This document shows, one piece after another, positions 25,455 through 33,431 of a DNA stretch of 47,448 bases; position 1 is the stretch's first letter; each line of letters opens with the position of its first letter. Below the pieces are notes generated by a model that worked only from the letters and a program-made list of their open reading frames with translations, did not search any database and was not told where the DNA came from. Made by a program: the position numbers and the translations under genes. The stretch is from an uncultured Muribaculaceae bacterium (GTDB lineage: Bacteria; Bacteroidota; Bacteroidia; Bacteroidales; Muribaculaceae): contig CAJTNN010000021.1 of NCBI GenBank assembly GCA_910577585.1, positions 1 to 47,448 on the forward strand, read 5' to 3'.

Positions 25455-26051
25455 TTACTTTTTTGCAGATTTATGAAATGTCAGGAGATTCACAAGGCGT
25501 ATGGCGAACGCATCGAAGCGTGTAGGCCGATACACAAAATAGCGCTGCAGCAGGAAGTTCCAGAACCACGACACCAGCAGCGACACCGTCAGACGCGCCG
25601 CAGCGAAGTAGCCGTTGGGCTTGAAGCCCATATCTTCAAGCCACGTCATATGCTGAAGCATGTGATAGAGGGCTTGAGTGCCGTAGGCATTCAGAAGCAG
25701 ACTGCCACCCCACACAAGTGCATATTTCACCACCACCGCCTTCCAAGGTGTGCCCTCAGCTCTGAAAGTGAACTTATAATTAATGATGCAGTTAAGCACG
25801 CCCCCGGAGATCGCACCTAAGGCAGTAGAGGCAAACGGACTCAGTCCGGCCCACGCAAAGAGCAGGAAACTCAGACCCATGTCGAGCCACGAGGCTGCCT
25901 GCGATGACACTGCCGAACGCAGAAACGTGAATACCAGCCCATTACTCTTCAGCAACTTCTGGGTAGTCTTCGATTCAGCCACTTTGCGGCCTAACTCCTT
26001 GATACGCTCCACGCCCTCTTCCCGCAGGCTCTCTTCTTGCTTTTTGTCCAT
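25455..26051 (-). CDS. GtrA-family membrane protein
   Basis: The 198-residue protein has a charged N-terminal segment and four hydrophobic helices (about 40-160) with the GtrA signatures INYKFTFR (about 90-97) and a late SWFWNFLLQRYFVYR (about 160-174). GtrA proteins are thought to flip polyprenyl-linked sugars or assist membrane glycosylation. Members also sit in lipid gene clusters. It lies between pgpA (68 bp) and the CDP-alcohol transferase (7 bp), the same place as in the Bacteroides inositol-lipid cluster. A role in moving the inositol lipid across the membrane is conceivable. Confidence 0.85.
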   Translation of the reverse strand: MDKKQEESLREEGVERIKELGRKVAESKTTQKLLKSNGLVFTFLRSAVSSQAASWLDMGLSFLLFAWAGLSPFASTALGAISGGVLNCIINYKFTFRAEGTPWKAVVVKYALVWGGSLLLNAYGTQALYHMLQHMTWLEDMGFKPNGYFAAARLTVSLLVSWFWNFLLQRYFVYRPTRFDAFAIRLVNLLTFHKSAKK

Positions 26052-26119
26052 AGCGAAATGCCGGGTTAAGTTAATATTCTGTTGGTGCCACTTTCAGACC
26101 ATGACTGCCACGGTATGAA

Positions 26120-26635
26120 TCAGATTATAAAGAGGTTGATGGCAATCAGAATCACCACCGAATACACTCCGGCCAGTATATCATCGGCCATCATGCCATA
26201 GCCGCGCGGCAGACGCTCCATGCTGCGGATTCCCAGCGGCTTGACGATGTCGAAGAATCTGAAGAGTGCCAGCGACACAAGTATCATCCACCAGGGCTCT
26301 ACGGCCACACCAGCACTCAGCGGCAAGAGTGATATCCACTGGCCCACAGTCTCATCGGCACACGCGGCCACCGGATCTTTACCCCAGTATTTCTCTGATT
26401 CGCTGCTGGCCCATGTGCCTGCCACTGTATAGGCTATAGCCGCTCCGAATGTCACCCAGAAGGTCACACTCTCTGATGCGAAGAAATATAAGGGGAGCCA
26501 CAGCACTATGGCAAGCAATGCACCCCATGTGCCGGGAGCCACCGGCAGAAAGCCAACTCCGAAGGAGGTGGCTATCAGCTTTGGCAACAATGGGAATGGG
26601 CGCCCGGCGATATTTACTGGTCGGCGTGATTTCAT
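26120..26635 (-). CDS. PgpA-family phosphatidylglycerophosphatase / lipid phosphatase
   Basis: The 171-residue membrane protein carries PgpA signatures: FGVGFLPVAPGTWGALLA at the N-terminus, ADETVGQW (about 90-97), FRFFDIVKPLG (about 128-138) and GYGMMADDILAGVYS (about 147-160), with the metal-binding acidic residues present. PgpA normally dephosphorylates phosphatidylglycerophosphate. In the Bacteroides cluster a homolog (BT1525, from memory) converts phosphatidylinositol phosphate to phosphatidylinositol. Given the neighbouring genes, that second activity is the better guess here. Confidence 0.87.
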   Translation of the reverse strand: MKSRRPVNIAGRPFPLLPKLIATSFGVGFLPVAPGTWGALLAIVLWLPLYFFASESVTFWVTFGAAIAYTVAGTWASSESEKYWGKDPVAACADETVGQWISLLPLSAGVAVEPWWMILVSLALFRFFDIVKPLGIRSMERLPRGYGMMADDILAGVYSVVILIAINLFII

Positions 26636-26785
26636 ATCCGGTCTGTCGATTATCCATGCCTCGCGAGGGTGGATGACTCACAAATTCATCACTGCTCGGT
26701 GGCAACATTCCGTCCCCGCCATGACACTGCATGACGGGGACGGCATTACATTCTCTCTATTCAAAGGCATTCTCAGCCACGAGCA

Positions 26786-28924
26786 TCACTCGCCAGCCTC
26801 GAATTTGTAGACATTGTTCTCAATCTTCTTCGCGCCGCGAAGCATCTGCTCCATGTTGGGCTGGAAGAGCTGCTGGTACTGACGCTGATAGGTGGCGTCG
26901 TCATACTTGAAGTTCTCTTTCGAGTTGCCGTTGACAACGTAGGCATACACGCCGTCGTCGCCCTTGACAACCACCACCTTCTTACCGGGCTTCGCACCGG
27001 CGATGGCACCCATCACCTTCTGGTCGTTGACACCTGAGCGGGCTGAGAAGCGGAACTGCTTCAGGTCGGTCGGCTGCACGCCCATGGCACTGGCCACAGA
27101 CTCGATGCTCTGAGCCTTCCCCTGATATTTCTTCACCTCAGCATCACCGGCTTTCGAACGACGCACCTTGTCGGTGAGATATTTCTTCACATCGGCGTTG
27201 CTCATCGGCACATAGTCAGAATACTCGCTGTTGACTGCGGCCACATAGAGCGCCGGAGTAGCTGCATCCTTAGACTCATAAATCTTCGAAACCTCGCCGG
27301 GCTTGCCATCGATCATCACCCAACGCACCACCTGGCGGCTGTCGGGATAATACATGTTGTAACCCTGCATGCGGGGCACAGCATCAGAGCTCTGGGTCAG
27401 AGCGAAAGTCTGGAGGTTATAACCCTCTTTTGCAGCATTCTCGCGCACAAGAGCGGCGGTGTTGTTCTTCTCAAGGAATTTCTCAAGCTTCTCATTGGCA
27501 GTGTTGAGAGTGGCTGCCGAGGGGTGAAGTGCATATTCCACCACCTGATACTCGCACACCTCTTTCGGAGCGGCCTGCTTGGCAACCTGGGCAAGGAGTG
27601 TGGCATCGGGGGTCGACATCAGTTTGATGTATTTGCCGCCGGCGTTAGTGAGCGAGTCGAGCTGCGACTGCTGCAGCACCTCAGCCTTACCCTTCTTGTC
27701 GTAGAGGGCGATCCACTGCTCTTTCTGCACCATCACGCTATCCACGCTGAAGGCGGATGCAACTGAGTCAAGTGCGAGACCTGAGTTAAGACGGGCCATA
27801 ACCTTTTCAGGAAGGTTGGCGCCGGCCACTGTCACGATATTGAGCATCACTGAGTCAACCTCGGTGTAGCGCTTGCCCATCTTCACCACAGTGAAGCCGC
27901 GCAGATTGTCGGTCACGACGCTCACACTGTCGCGCGGGGCGCTTGTCACGAAGTTGCGTACTGCGCCGGCCGGCACATCAGATGCACGCAGCTTGCGGGT
28001 CTCCACGCTCAGACCCTCTTTGCGGAGGTCTTTGCCAAGTGTGGCGGCGCTGTCGCGAAGCGCTGAGGCAGTGGCCACGGCGAGTTTTGAAGCTGCGGCG
28101 CGGTCGGTCTCAGAGGGAGTCACGTTGACTGCGATGAAAGAAATCTCTTTTGTGGGCTCCTCCACCTTGAACATACCCTTATCCTCTGCATATGCAGCCT
28201 TCAGTTCGGCATCGCTCACAGGATACTGCTTCTCGTCGAGCTGGCCATAGGGGCGGAATGCCACCTGCACCTGCGCCAACTCGATGAAGTCATTGTAGAG
28301 AGCTTTCTTATCGAGGTCGTTGGCCTGCACTGTAGCTCCAAGAAGGGCTACATACATCTGCTCGGCCAGACTCTTCTGAGCCTCATTCTCAAGCGCGAGC
28401 CATGCCTTCTGCAGGGGCTCCACCTGAGCCTGGGTGAGGTTGTTGCGCTTCGGATTGAAAATCACATCGTGGGCCTGGGCCATTGATGTCACATTCACAT
28501 TCATCGACTGGAGCTGGCGCACGATTGCCATCTGCTCTGCTGAGGGCTGCGGATTCTCCAGCATATAGCGGCGAAGCAACTCAGGCGAGGGCTTGATGCC
28601 CATATCCTTGACGGCGTTGTCAAGAATCTTCTCTGAAATCAGCTGGTTGACTGCCATCTGGGCAAGCAGCTGTGTGTCGAAATTTGAATACTGCTCGGGA
28701 TTCTGGCTGCGGGCCTCCTCAAGCTGACGATTGAGTTCTTCGCGCTTGCGCTGATAGTCAAGATAGTCAATCTTGTCGCCATCCACCTTGGCTACAGTGG
28801 TATGGTTGCCGAAGAGGTTACGGCCGTTGGTGATGGCGTCGCCCAGGATGAAAGCCAGGAGAGCCACGAAAATCACCACCAGCAGGAACACTGATTTGCT
28901 TCTGATTTTCTCTAATGTTGCCAT
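26786..28924 (-). CDS. Membrane-anchored peptidyl-prolyl isomerase (PpiD/SurA-like foldase)
   Basis: The 712-residue protein has one N-terminal transmembrane helix (about 12-30), then a SurA_N-type domain with AQMAVNQLISEKIL (about 90-105). A degenerate parvulin region (about 340-460) and a long helical periplasmic part follow. It is the usual size for Bacteroidetes PpiD homologs. It should help fold exported and outer-membrane proteins. It has its own consensus promoter (29019-29049) and heads the lipid gene string, whereas in Bacteroides it generally follows the CNNM gene (seen here at 6971). That shift of position is unusual. Confidence 0.87.
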   Translation of the reverse strand: MATLEKIRSKSVFLLVVIFVALLAFILGDAITNGRNLFGNHTTVAKVDGDKIDYLDYQRKREELNRQLEEARSQNPEQYSNFDTQLLAQMAVNQLISEKILDNAVKDMGIKPSPELLRRYMLENPQPSAEQMAIVRQLQSMNVNVTSMAQAHDVIFNPKRNNLTQAQVEPLQKAWLALENEAQKSLAEQMYVALLGATVQANDLDKKALYNDFIELAQVQVAFRPYGQLDEKQYPVSDAELKAAYAEDKGMFKVEEPTKEISFIAVNVTPSETDRAAASKLAVATASALRDSAATLGKDLRKEGLSVETRKLRASDVPAGAVRNFVTSAPRDSVSVVTDNLRGFTVVKMGKRYTEVDSVMLNIVTVAGANLPEKVMARLNSGLALDSVASAFSVDSVMVQKEQWIALYDKKGKAEVLQQSQLDSLTNAGGKYIKLMSTPDATLLAQVAKQAAPKEVCEYQVVEYALHPSAATLNTANEKLEKFLEKNNTAALVRENAAKEGYNLQTFALTQSSDAVPRMQGYNMYYPDSRQVVRWVMIDGKPGEVSKIYESKDAATPALYVAAVNSEYSDYVPMSNADVKKYLTDKVRRSKAGDAEVKKYQGKAQSIESVASAMGVQPTDLKQFRFSARSGVNDQKVMGAIAGAKPGKKVVVVKGDDGVYAYVVNGNSKENFKYDDATYQRQYQQLFQPNMEQMLRGAKKIENNVYKFEAGE

Positions 28925-29018
28925 TGCTTAAGTTAAAAGCTTGATTTTATAGCTGTTATTGTTATTAATTCTACGCTCGTAGACGCCCCGACCTTGCCGT
29001 TAGGGCGCTAATATCGGG

Positions 29019-29049
29019 CAAAGATAGCTATTTTCCTTTATTTATGCAA
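29019..29049 (-). promoter_or_regulatory. Promoter of the foldase and lipid gene string
   Basis: On the minus strand TTG (29047-29049), a 20-base spacer and TATCTTTG (29019-29026) match the Bacteroidetes consensus. Predicted start is near 29012, giving an ~88-nt leader before the PpiD-like gene. A short inverted repeat (TGATTCC/GGAATCA, 29054-29075) lies just upstream and may help end the CCA-enzyme transcript. Confidence 0.75.
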
Positions 29050-29085
29050 GATATGATTCCCATTTTTTGGAATCAGGGGATGGTT

Positions 29086-30621
29086 TTAAGATTCTTTCGA
29101 TTCGGCGTCTGCCGGAGCTGCATCCTGACTCTGACTGTGCTCGGCCTGCCATTCGGCCAAGTGTCCGCCCCTATGGGCCTCGACGGCTGAGTCGAGGTAG
29201 GCCAGGGCGGCATCATGTTCGTTGGGGATGCGGCCGTCGAATATGGCATCTTTCACTATCTCCTTGAAGATGGCTATCTCCGGACCCGGCGGGAACCCGT
29301 AGCGGTCCATTATCTCATTGCCATCGACGGGATTTTTCCAATTGCGGTAGTCATCGGCGGCATTTATCTCATCCATGCGCTTGCGCAGACGCGCAAATCC
29401 GGCGAGCTGACGCTTCACCTTCTCGGGAATCTTCGATGTGATATCGGCCTCACACAGCAGCATCAGCGAGTCGAGGTCCTGTCCGGCATCGGTGATGAGG
29501 CGACGCACTCCGCTGTCGCTCACGCCGGCATCGGCCACTGACTGCGGGCGCATGTGCAGCCCCACCATCTTGGCCACAAACTTCATCTTTTCGTTCAGCG
29601 GCAGTTTCATGCGCTTGAAGATGCGGGGTATCATCTTCTCACCGATAAAGTTATGGTTGTGGAATGTCCAGCCCAGACGCGGGTCGTAGCGCTTCACCAC
29701 CGGTTTGGCGATGTCGTGAAGCAGGGCTGCCCAGCGCAGCCATTCGTCGTCAGATTTCTCTGCGAGGTTGTCGACCACTTTGAGTGTATGCAGGAAGTTG
29801 TCCTTATGGCCGCGCCCCTCCTGGGTCTCTACCCCTTTGAGGGCCACAAGTTCGGGAAAGATTATCTCAAGCAGCCCGGCCATATCGAGCAGCTTGAAGC
29901 CGATTGAGGGGCGGGGCGAGCGCATTATCTTGCCGAGTTCGTCGTTGATGCGCTCTTTGGTGATAATATTGATGCGGGAGGCATTGCGACGGATGGCATC
30001 GAAGGTAGGCTGGTCGATGCGGAAGTTGAGCTGCGTGGCGAAGCGTATGGCTCGCATCATGCGCAGGGGGTCGTCAGAGAAGGTGATGTCAGGGTCGAGG
30101 GGGGTGCGTATCAGGCGGCGCCCGATGTCGCCCACGCCGTCGAAGGGGTCCACGAGTTCGCCAAATCTGTCGGCATTTACGCAGATGGCCATGGCGTTGA
30201 TGGTGAAGTCGCGGCGCTGCTGGTCATCTTCGAGGGTGCCGTCTTCCACAATAGGGTTGCGGCTGTCGCGGCGGTATGATTCGCGGCGTGCCCCCACAAA
30301 TTCGAGTTCAAGGTCGCCATGATGCAGCTGGGCGGTGCCATAGTTGGCATACACGGCCAGTTTCGGTTTGCGGCGGCTACGGGCTGCGATGCGGCCGGCC
30401 ACAGCGCGGGCAAGCTCTATGCCGCTGCCGACGGTCACAAAGTCCACATCTTTCGATGCCCTGTCAAGGAATATGTCACGTACGTAGCCGCCTACCACAT
30501 AGGCCTCACGGCCAAGCCCGTCGGCAGCCTCACCCACGAGTCTGAAGGTGGGCGATTCGATTTTATCTTTCAGATTTATTGTATCCAAAACAATTTGGAA
30601 TATGGTTTGACTAATTATCAA
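29086..30621 (-). CDS. CCA tRNA nucleotidyltransferase with HD domain
   Basis: The enzyme adds or repairs the 3' CCA of tRNAs, and the two tRNA genes seen here lack an encoded CCA. The 511-residue protein has the nucleotidyltransferase head (YVVGGYVRDIFLDRASKDVD, about 40-59; metal-binding DVD), RRDFTINAMAI (about 133-144), the RNA-binding DDPLRMMRAIRFA block and an HD phosphohydrolase domain (LHDIAKP, about 295-301). The length is normal for Bacteroidetes versions. Its start lies 23 bp from the M24 peptidase stop. Poly(A) polymerase is the alternative, but the HD domain and motifs favour the CCA enzyme. Confidence 0.9.
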   Translation of the reverse strand: MIISQTIFQIVLDTINLKDKIESPTFRLVGEAADGLGREAYVVGGYVRDIFLDRASKDVDFVTVGSGIELARAVAGRIAARSRRKPKLAVYANYGTAQLHHGDLELEFVGARRESYRRDSRNPIVEDGTLEDDQQRRDFTINAMAICVNADRFGELVDPFDGVGDIGRRLIRTPLDPDITFSDDPLRMMRAIRFATQLNFRIDQPTFDAIRRNASRINIITKERINDELGKIMRSPRPSIGFKLLDMAGLLEIIFPELVALKGVETQEGRGHKDNFLHTLKVVDNLAEKSDDEWLRWAALLHDIAKPVVKRYDPRLGWTFHNHNFIGEKMIPRIFKRMKLPLNEKMKFVAKMVGLHMRPQSVADAGVSDSGVRRLITDAGQDLDSLMLLCEADITSKIPEKVKRQLAGFARLRKRMDEINAADDYRNWKNPVDGNEIMDRYGFPPGPEIAIFKEIVKDAIFDGRIPNEHDAALAYLDSAVEAHRGGHLAEWQAEHSQSQDAAPADAESKES

Positions 30622-30644
30622 GGTTGCACCCCACCACGGGATGA

Positions 30645-31841
30645 TTAAAGAAGATTCTGCATCTCTTCGGGGAAGTGGGTGAGGCTTTCAAGTCCATGCT
30701 CTGTCACGACGTAGGTATTCTCGACGCCTACGGCGCCTACGCCGGGGATGACGAATTTGGGCTCGAGGGCGAGGGTCATCCCCTCCTGCAGCAGGTCGCG
30801 GCAACGCGCGGTGATGGCGGGCGCCTCGTTGAGCTCGATGCCTACGCCGTGGCCTATGAAGAGTGCGTGCTGGCGGTGTCCCATGAAGTATTGGCTGAGC
30901 TGCTCCTCTTCGGCGATGGCTACAGCGCGGTCATAGAGTTCACGCACCTCTGTGCCGGGGCGCCCTATCTCTTCGAGCACCCGCAGTATGCGGCGCGAGC
31001 ATTCGTGGGCTTTGTGGGCCAGGGGGGACACCTCGCCGATGGTCCAGACTCGGGTCATGTCGGTCTGATAACCGTTGAAACAGCCGTTGACATCCACCAT
31101 CACCGTCTCACCCACATGCATTATCTCGCCGCATGCGCCGCCGGGGAGCGCGGGGGATACACCGCTGCCACCCATGGCGAAGTCGTAGGCACTCGGAGCA
31201 TCGGCATTCGGGCCTGCAAGCACCGATCCGAGATTGATCTCCATCAGCTGGCCCGACACACGCAGAAAACCGAGGCACCCCTCCAGACGCAACACACGCT
31301 CTATCTCAATCTGAAATTCCACGTCAGTCATATCGCGTTTGTAGAGGCGCGATATCTTGTGGTATACGGCAGCCTGATGCTCACCATCCTCTTTCATGAG
31401 CCGGATTTCGAAGGGAGTCTTCACCATGCGGCCCCGACGCAGTATGGGTGAGGCATTCAATACCGTGCTCTCTGCAAACACCTTTTTCAGCCGCTCTACA
31501 TCGCTGTATGAAAGTGTGTCGAGTTCAAGCCCCATACTCTTGGGGGGCTCGATGCCGAGCAGGCCGAGTTCAGCCGGTATCTGTTCGGGTTTGCGTATGA
31601 CCACCACGTCATCGTTCTTGGCATATATGTCGGGGCGTATCACAAAATATATCGCGCGTCCCTGCGCGGTGAGATACACGTAGCCTCTGAAGAATCTGCC
31701 GGCGGCATAGAATATATTGGCGTTCGAGCCGATGAGCATGGCGTCCATACCGCTCTCTTTCATCATCGGCACCAGACGCTCAAGCCGGAGCTCCACCTCG
31801 TGGCGAAGCTCCGGATTTATAAGTTGCTGTTCTTTTTCCAT
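30645..31841 (-). CDS. M24-family aminopeptidase (Xaa-Pro type)
   Basis: The 398-residue protein has a creatinase-like N-terminal domain and a pita-bread metallopeptidase domain. The metal ligands are visible in order: VMVDVNGCFNGYQTDMTR (two Asp), FIGHGVGIELNE (His), ALEPKFVIP (Glu) and GVENTYVV (Glu). It would cleave N-terminal residues next to proline, in the cytoplasm, as no signal peptide is seen. It lies 10 bp behind the secreted protein gene and 23 bp ahead of the CCA enzyme, so the three may be one transcript. Confidence 0.9.
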   Translation of the reverse strand: MEKEQQLINPELRHEVELRLERLVPMMKESGMDAMLIGSNANIFYAAGRFFRGYVYLTAQGRAIYFVIRPDIYAKNDDVVVIRKPEQIPAELGLLGIEPPKSMGLELDTLSYSDVERLKKVFAESTVLNASPILRRGRMVKTPFEIRLMKEDGEHQAAVYHKISRLYKRDMTDVEFQIEIERVLRLEGCLGFLRVSGQLMEINLGSVLAGPNADAPSAYDFAMGGSGVSPALPGGACGEIMHVGETVMVDVNGCFNGYQTDMTRVWTIGEVSPLAHKAHECSRRILRVLEEIGRPGTEVRELYDRAVAIAEEEQLSQYFMGHRQHALFIGHGVGIELNEAPAITARCRDLLQEGMTLALEPKFVIPGVGAVGVENTYVVTEHGLESLTHFPEEMQNLL

Positions 31842-31851
31842 TTATTGACAA

Positions 31852-33276
31852 TCAATTCATAATCTTGCGGCCGCCGCTGATGTATACACCCTTGGGCAGA
31901 CTGCGCATTGTGGCGGCATCGGCCTCTTCGGCCACACGCACACCATTCAGATTATAAACGCCGCCGAGGGGTGATATTGTTTCAGCCTCCACACCGGGAC
32001 AGCCGATTCCGGTGGTGGCGCTGATTACTGTGTAAAAGTAGTCGTAGGCATCCGAGCCTCCGAGATAGGGCTCGCCGCCACTCACTGCCGCAGGCCATTC
32101 GCCGAAGAGCAGCGATGTGCATAGACGCAGGCAATAGAGGCCGGGCTCGTCGGGAGTGTAGGTGGCGAGAGGCTGATGGCTGACAGGATCATAGAGATTG
32201 AGAGTCACGAATCCGTCGGATGCGTTGGCTGCGCCGGCCTTGGCGTAGGCATAGACTTTAGTGGTGTCGATATTACCCTCTTCGTCGACGCGATAGATAT
32301 TGTTCTGGGCCATGTTGTCGGCAAACCAGAGGGTGAATCCATCGGGCAGATAGATATTGAATGAGTCAAACTGCTTGATCGCGAAGTTGGGGTCGGGGTC
32401 AATCTCGGGGGCCGGATAGCGAGGCACGGTGTATTTTACGAGTATCTCTTCGTTGGTGCGCTCCACGTAGTCGGTGGGGTCAGTGGCGAATGAGGGGCCG
32501 GGGCTGCGATATGTAAATGCGCCGGCCGGGATAAGGAGGCCATAGATGCCGGGGGTGCTCACCTCGCCATAGCTGCCGTTGCTGCCGAAGCTGAATTTCA
32601 CTGCATAGTGCTCATCATCTGTGGTGGGGGCCACGAGCTCATACTTCACCATATATGAGTCCATGCTGTTGTCCATATAGAATGATATGGTGTTGGCTGA
32701 GGGGTTGGCCTCTACTTCATAGGCGTCGGTGAAGGTCAGCTCGGCCTCTGAGAGTGAGCCGTATGTGCCTGAGGCGGGGCTGAGGCTATAGCCTTTATAT
32801 ATCTCGTAGTATAGGGTCATGCCGGGAGTGGGCTCGGTGCCGGTGGGCTCGCCAAGGTCGTTGACGCCGGATGCGTAGCAGAACATTCCAGCCGGTATCT
32901 CTACCTTATATACTCCGGCCACATTCCATGTGCGGTCTTTGAAGATTACGCCTCCGAGGCGCCAGGTCTCTGTGTCGATACTTGTGATGAGGGTGCTGGC
33001 GGCGGGGGTATCCATATCGTTGTGATAGAGGAGTGCGGGCTCGGTGTTGGCGGCATTGGGCACTACCTCCTGCGAGAAGCTGAGGCCGATGCTCGACACG
33101 CCGTTGGGTGAGGCATTGTTGGAGATATCCACAAAGCCCTGCACCGGGCTGACGCTGATGCCGGCAGGAAGCTCGGCGGGGGGATTGACCGGTTGGGGGG
33201 CATGGGCTGACATATTGGCCGGGGCCATGGCCACGATAGCCATCGCTGACAGGAGTGTGGGTAGGGCTTTTCTCAT
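31852..33276 (-). CDS. Secreted protein with C-terminal sorting-like tail, unknown function
   Basis: The 474-residue protein has a signal peptide (about 1-24). It has repeated beta-rich segments of Ig-like character, in which phrases such as YKVEIPAGMFCY and YGLLIPAGAFTYRSPG recur. The C-terminal tail is VYNLNGVRVAEE...LPKGVYISGGRKIMN. That tail recurs in the proteins at 35600-37366 and 41485-45354 and resembles type IX-secretion type A sorting domains. No enzyme motif is visible. The upstream region shared with the SulP gene contains TATCTTTG on the minus strand (33386-33393) but no good upstream element. Confidence 0.7.
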   Translation of the reverse strand: MRKALPTLLSAMAIVAMAPANMSAHAPQPVNPPAELPAGISVSPVQGFVDISNNASPNGVSSIGLSFSQEVVPNAANTEPALLYHNDMDTPAASTLITSIDTETWRLGGVIFKDRTWNVAGVYKVEIPAGMFCYASGVNDLGEPTGTEPTPGMTLYYEIYKGYSLSPASGTYGSLSEAELTFTDAYEVEANPSANTISFYMDNSMDSYMVKYELVAPTTDDEHYAVKFSFGSNGSYGEVSTPGIYGLLIPAGAFTYRSPGPSFATDPTDYVERTNEEILVKYTVPRYPAPEIDPDPNFAIKQFDSFNIYLPDGFTLWFADNMAQNNIYRVDEEGNIDTTKVYAYAKAGAANASDGFVTLNLYDPVSHQPLATYTPDEPGLYCLRLCTSLLFGEWPAAVSGGEPYLGGSDAYDYFYTVISATTGIGCPGVEAETISPLGGVYNLNGVRVAEEADAATMRSLPKGVYISGGRKIMN

Positions 33277-33381
33277 ATTGATTGATATATGTTAGTTAGT
33301 ATATGTAGTTTATCGACTGTATAACAGCTTTATATATGGTCATTCGGCGGCCTAAGCAACCACTTTCGACAACATATAATA

Positions 33382-33413
33382 TTTGCAAAGATAATAAAAA
33401 AATTGTACCTTTG
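33382..33413 (+). promoter_or_regulatory. Promoter of the SulP transporter gene
   Basis: TTTG (33382-33385), a 20-base spacer and TACCTTTG (33406-33413) match the Bacteroidetes consensus. Predicted start is near 33420, so codons before that cannot be used. This decides the start at 33432 over the upstream ATG at 33336. Confidence 0.8.
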
Positions 33414-33431
33414 CGGCTTATTTCAGAAAAA

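Noticed and set aside
30675..31451. A 258-residue plus-strand frame
   Set aside because: It is antisense to the M24 peptidase gene, whose metal-site motifs are all intact.
33386..33393. Minus-strand TATCTTTG as a promoter for the secreted protein gene ending at 31852
   Set aside because: No TTTG or TTG element lies at the right distance, so it was not listed as a promoter, although it could be a weak one.
33336..33431. Upstream ATG for the SulP gene
   Set aside because: A consensus promoter at 33382-33413 predicts a transcript starting near 33420, after this ATG.
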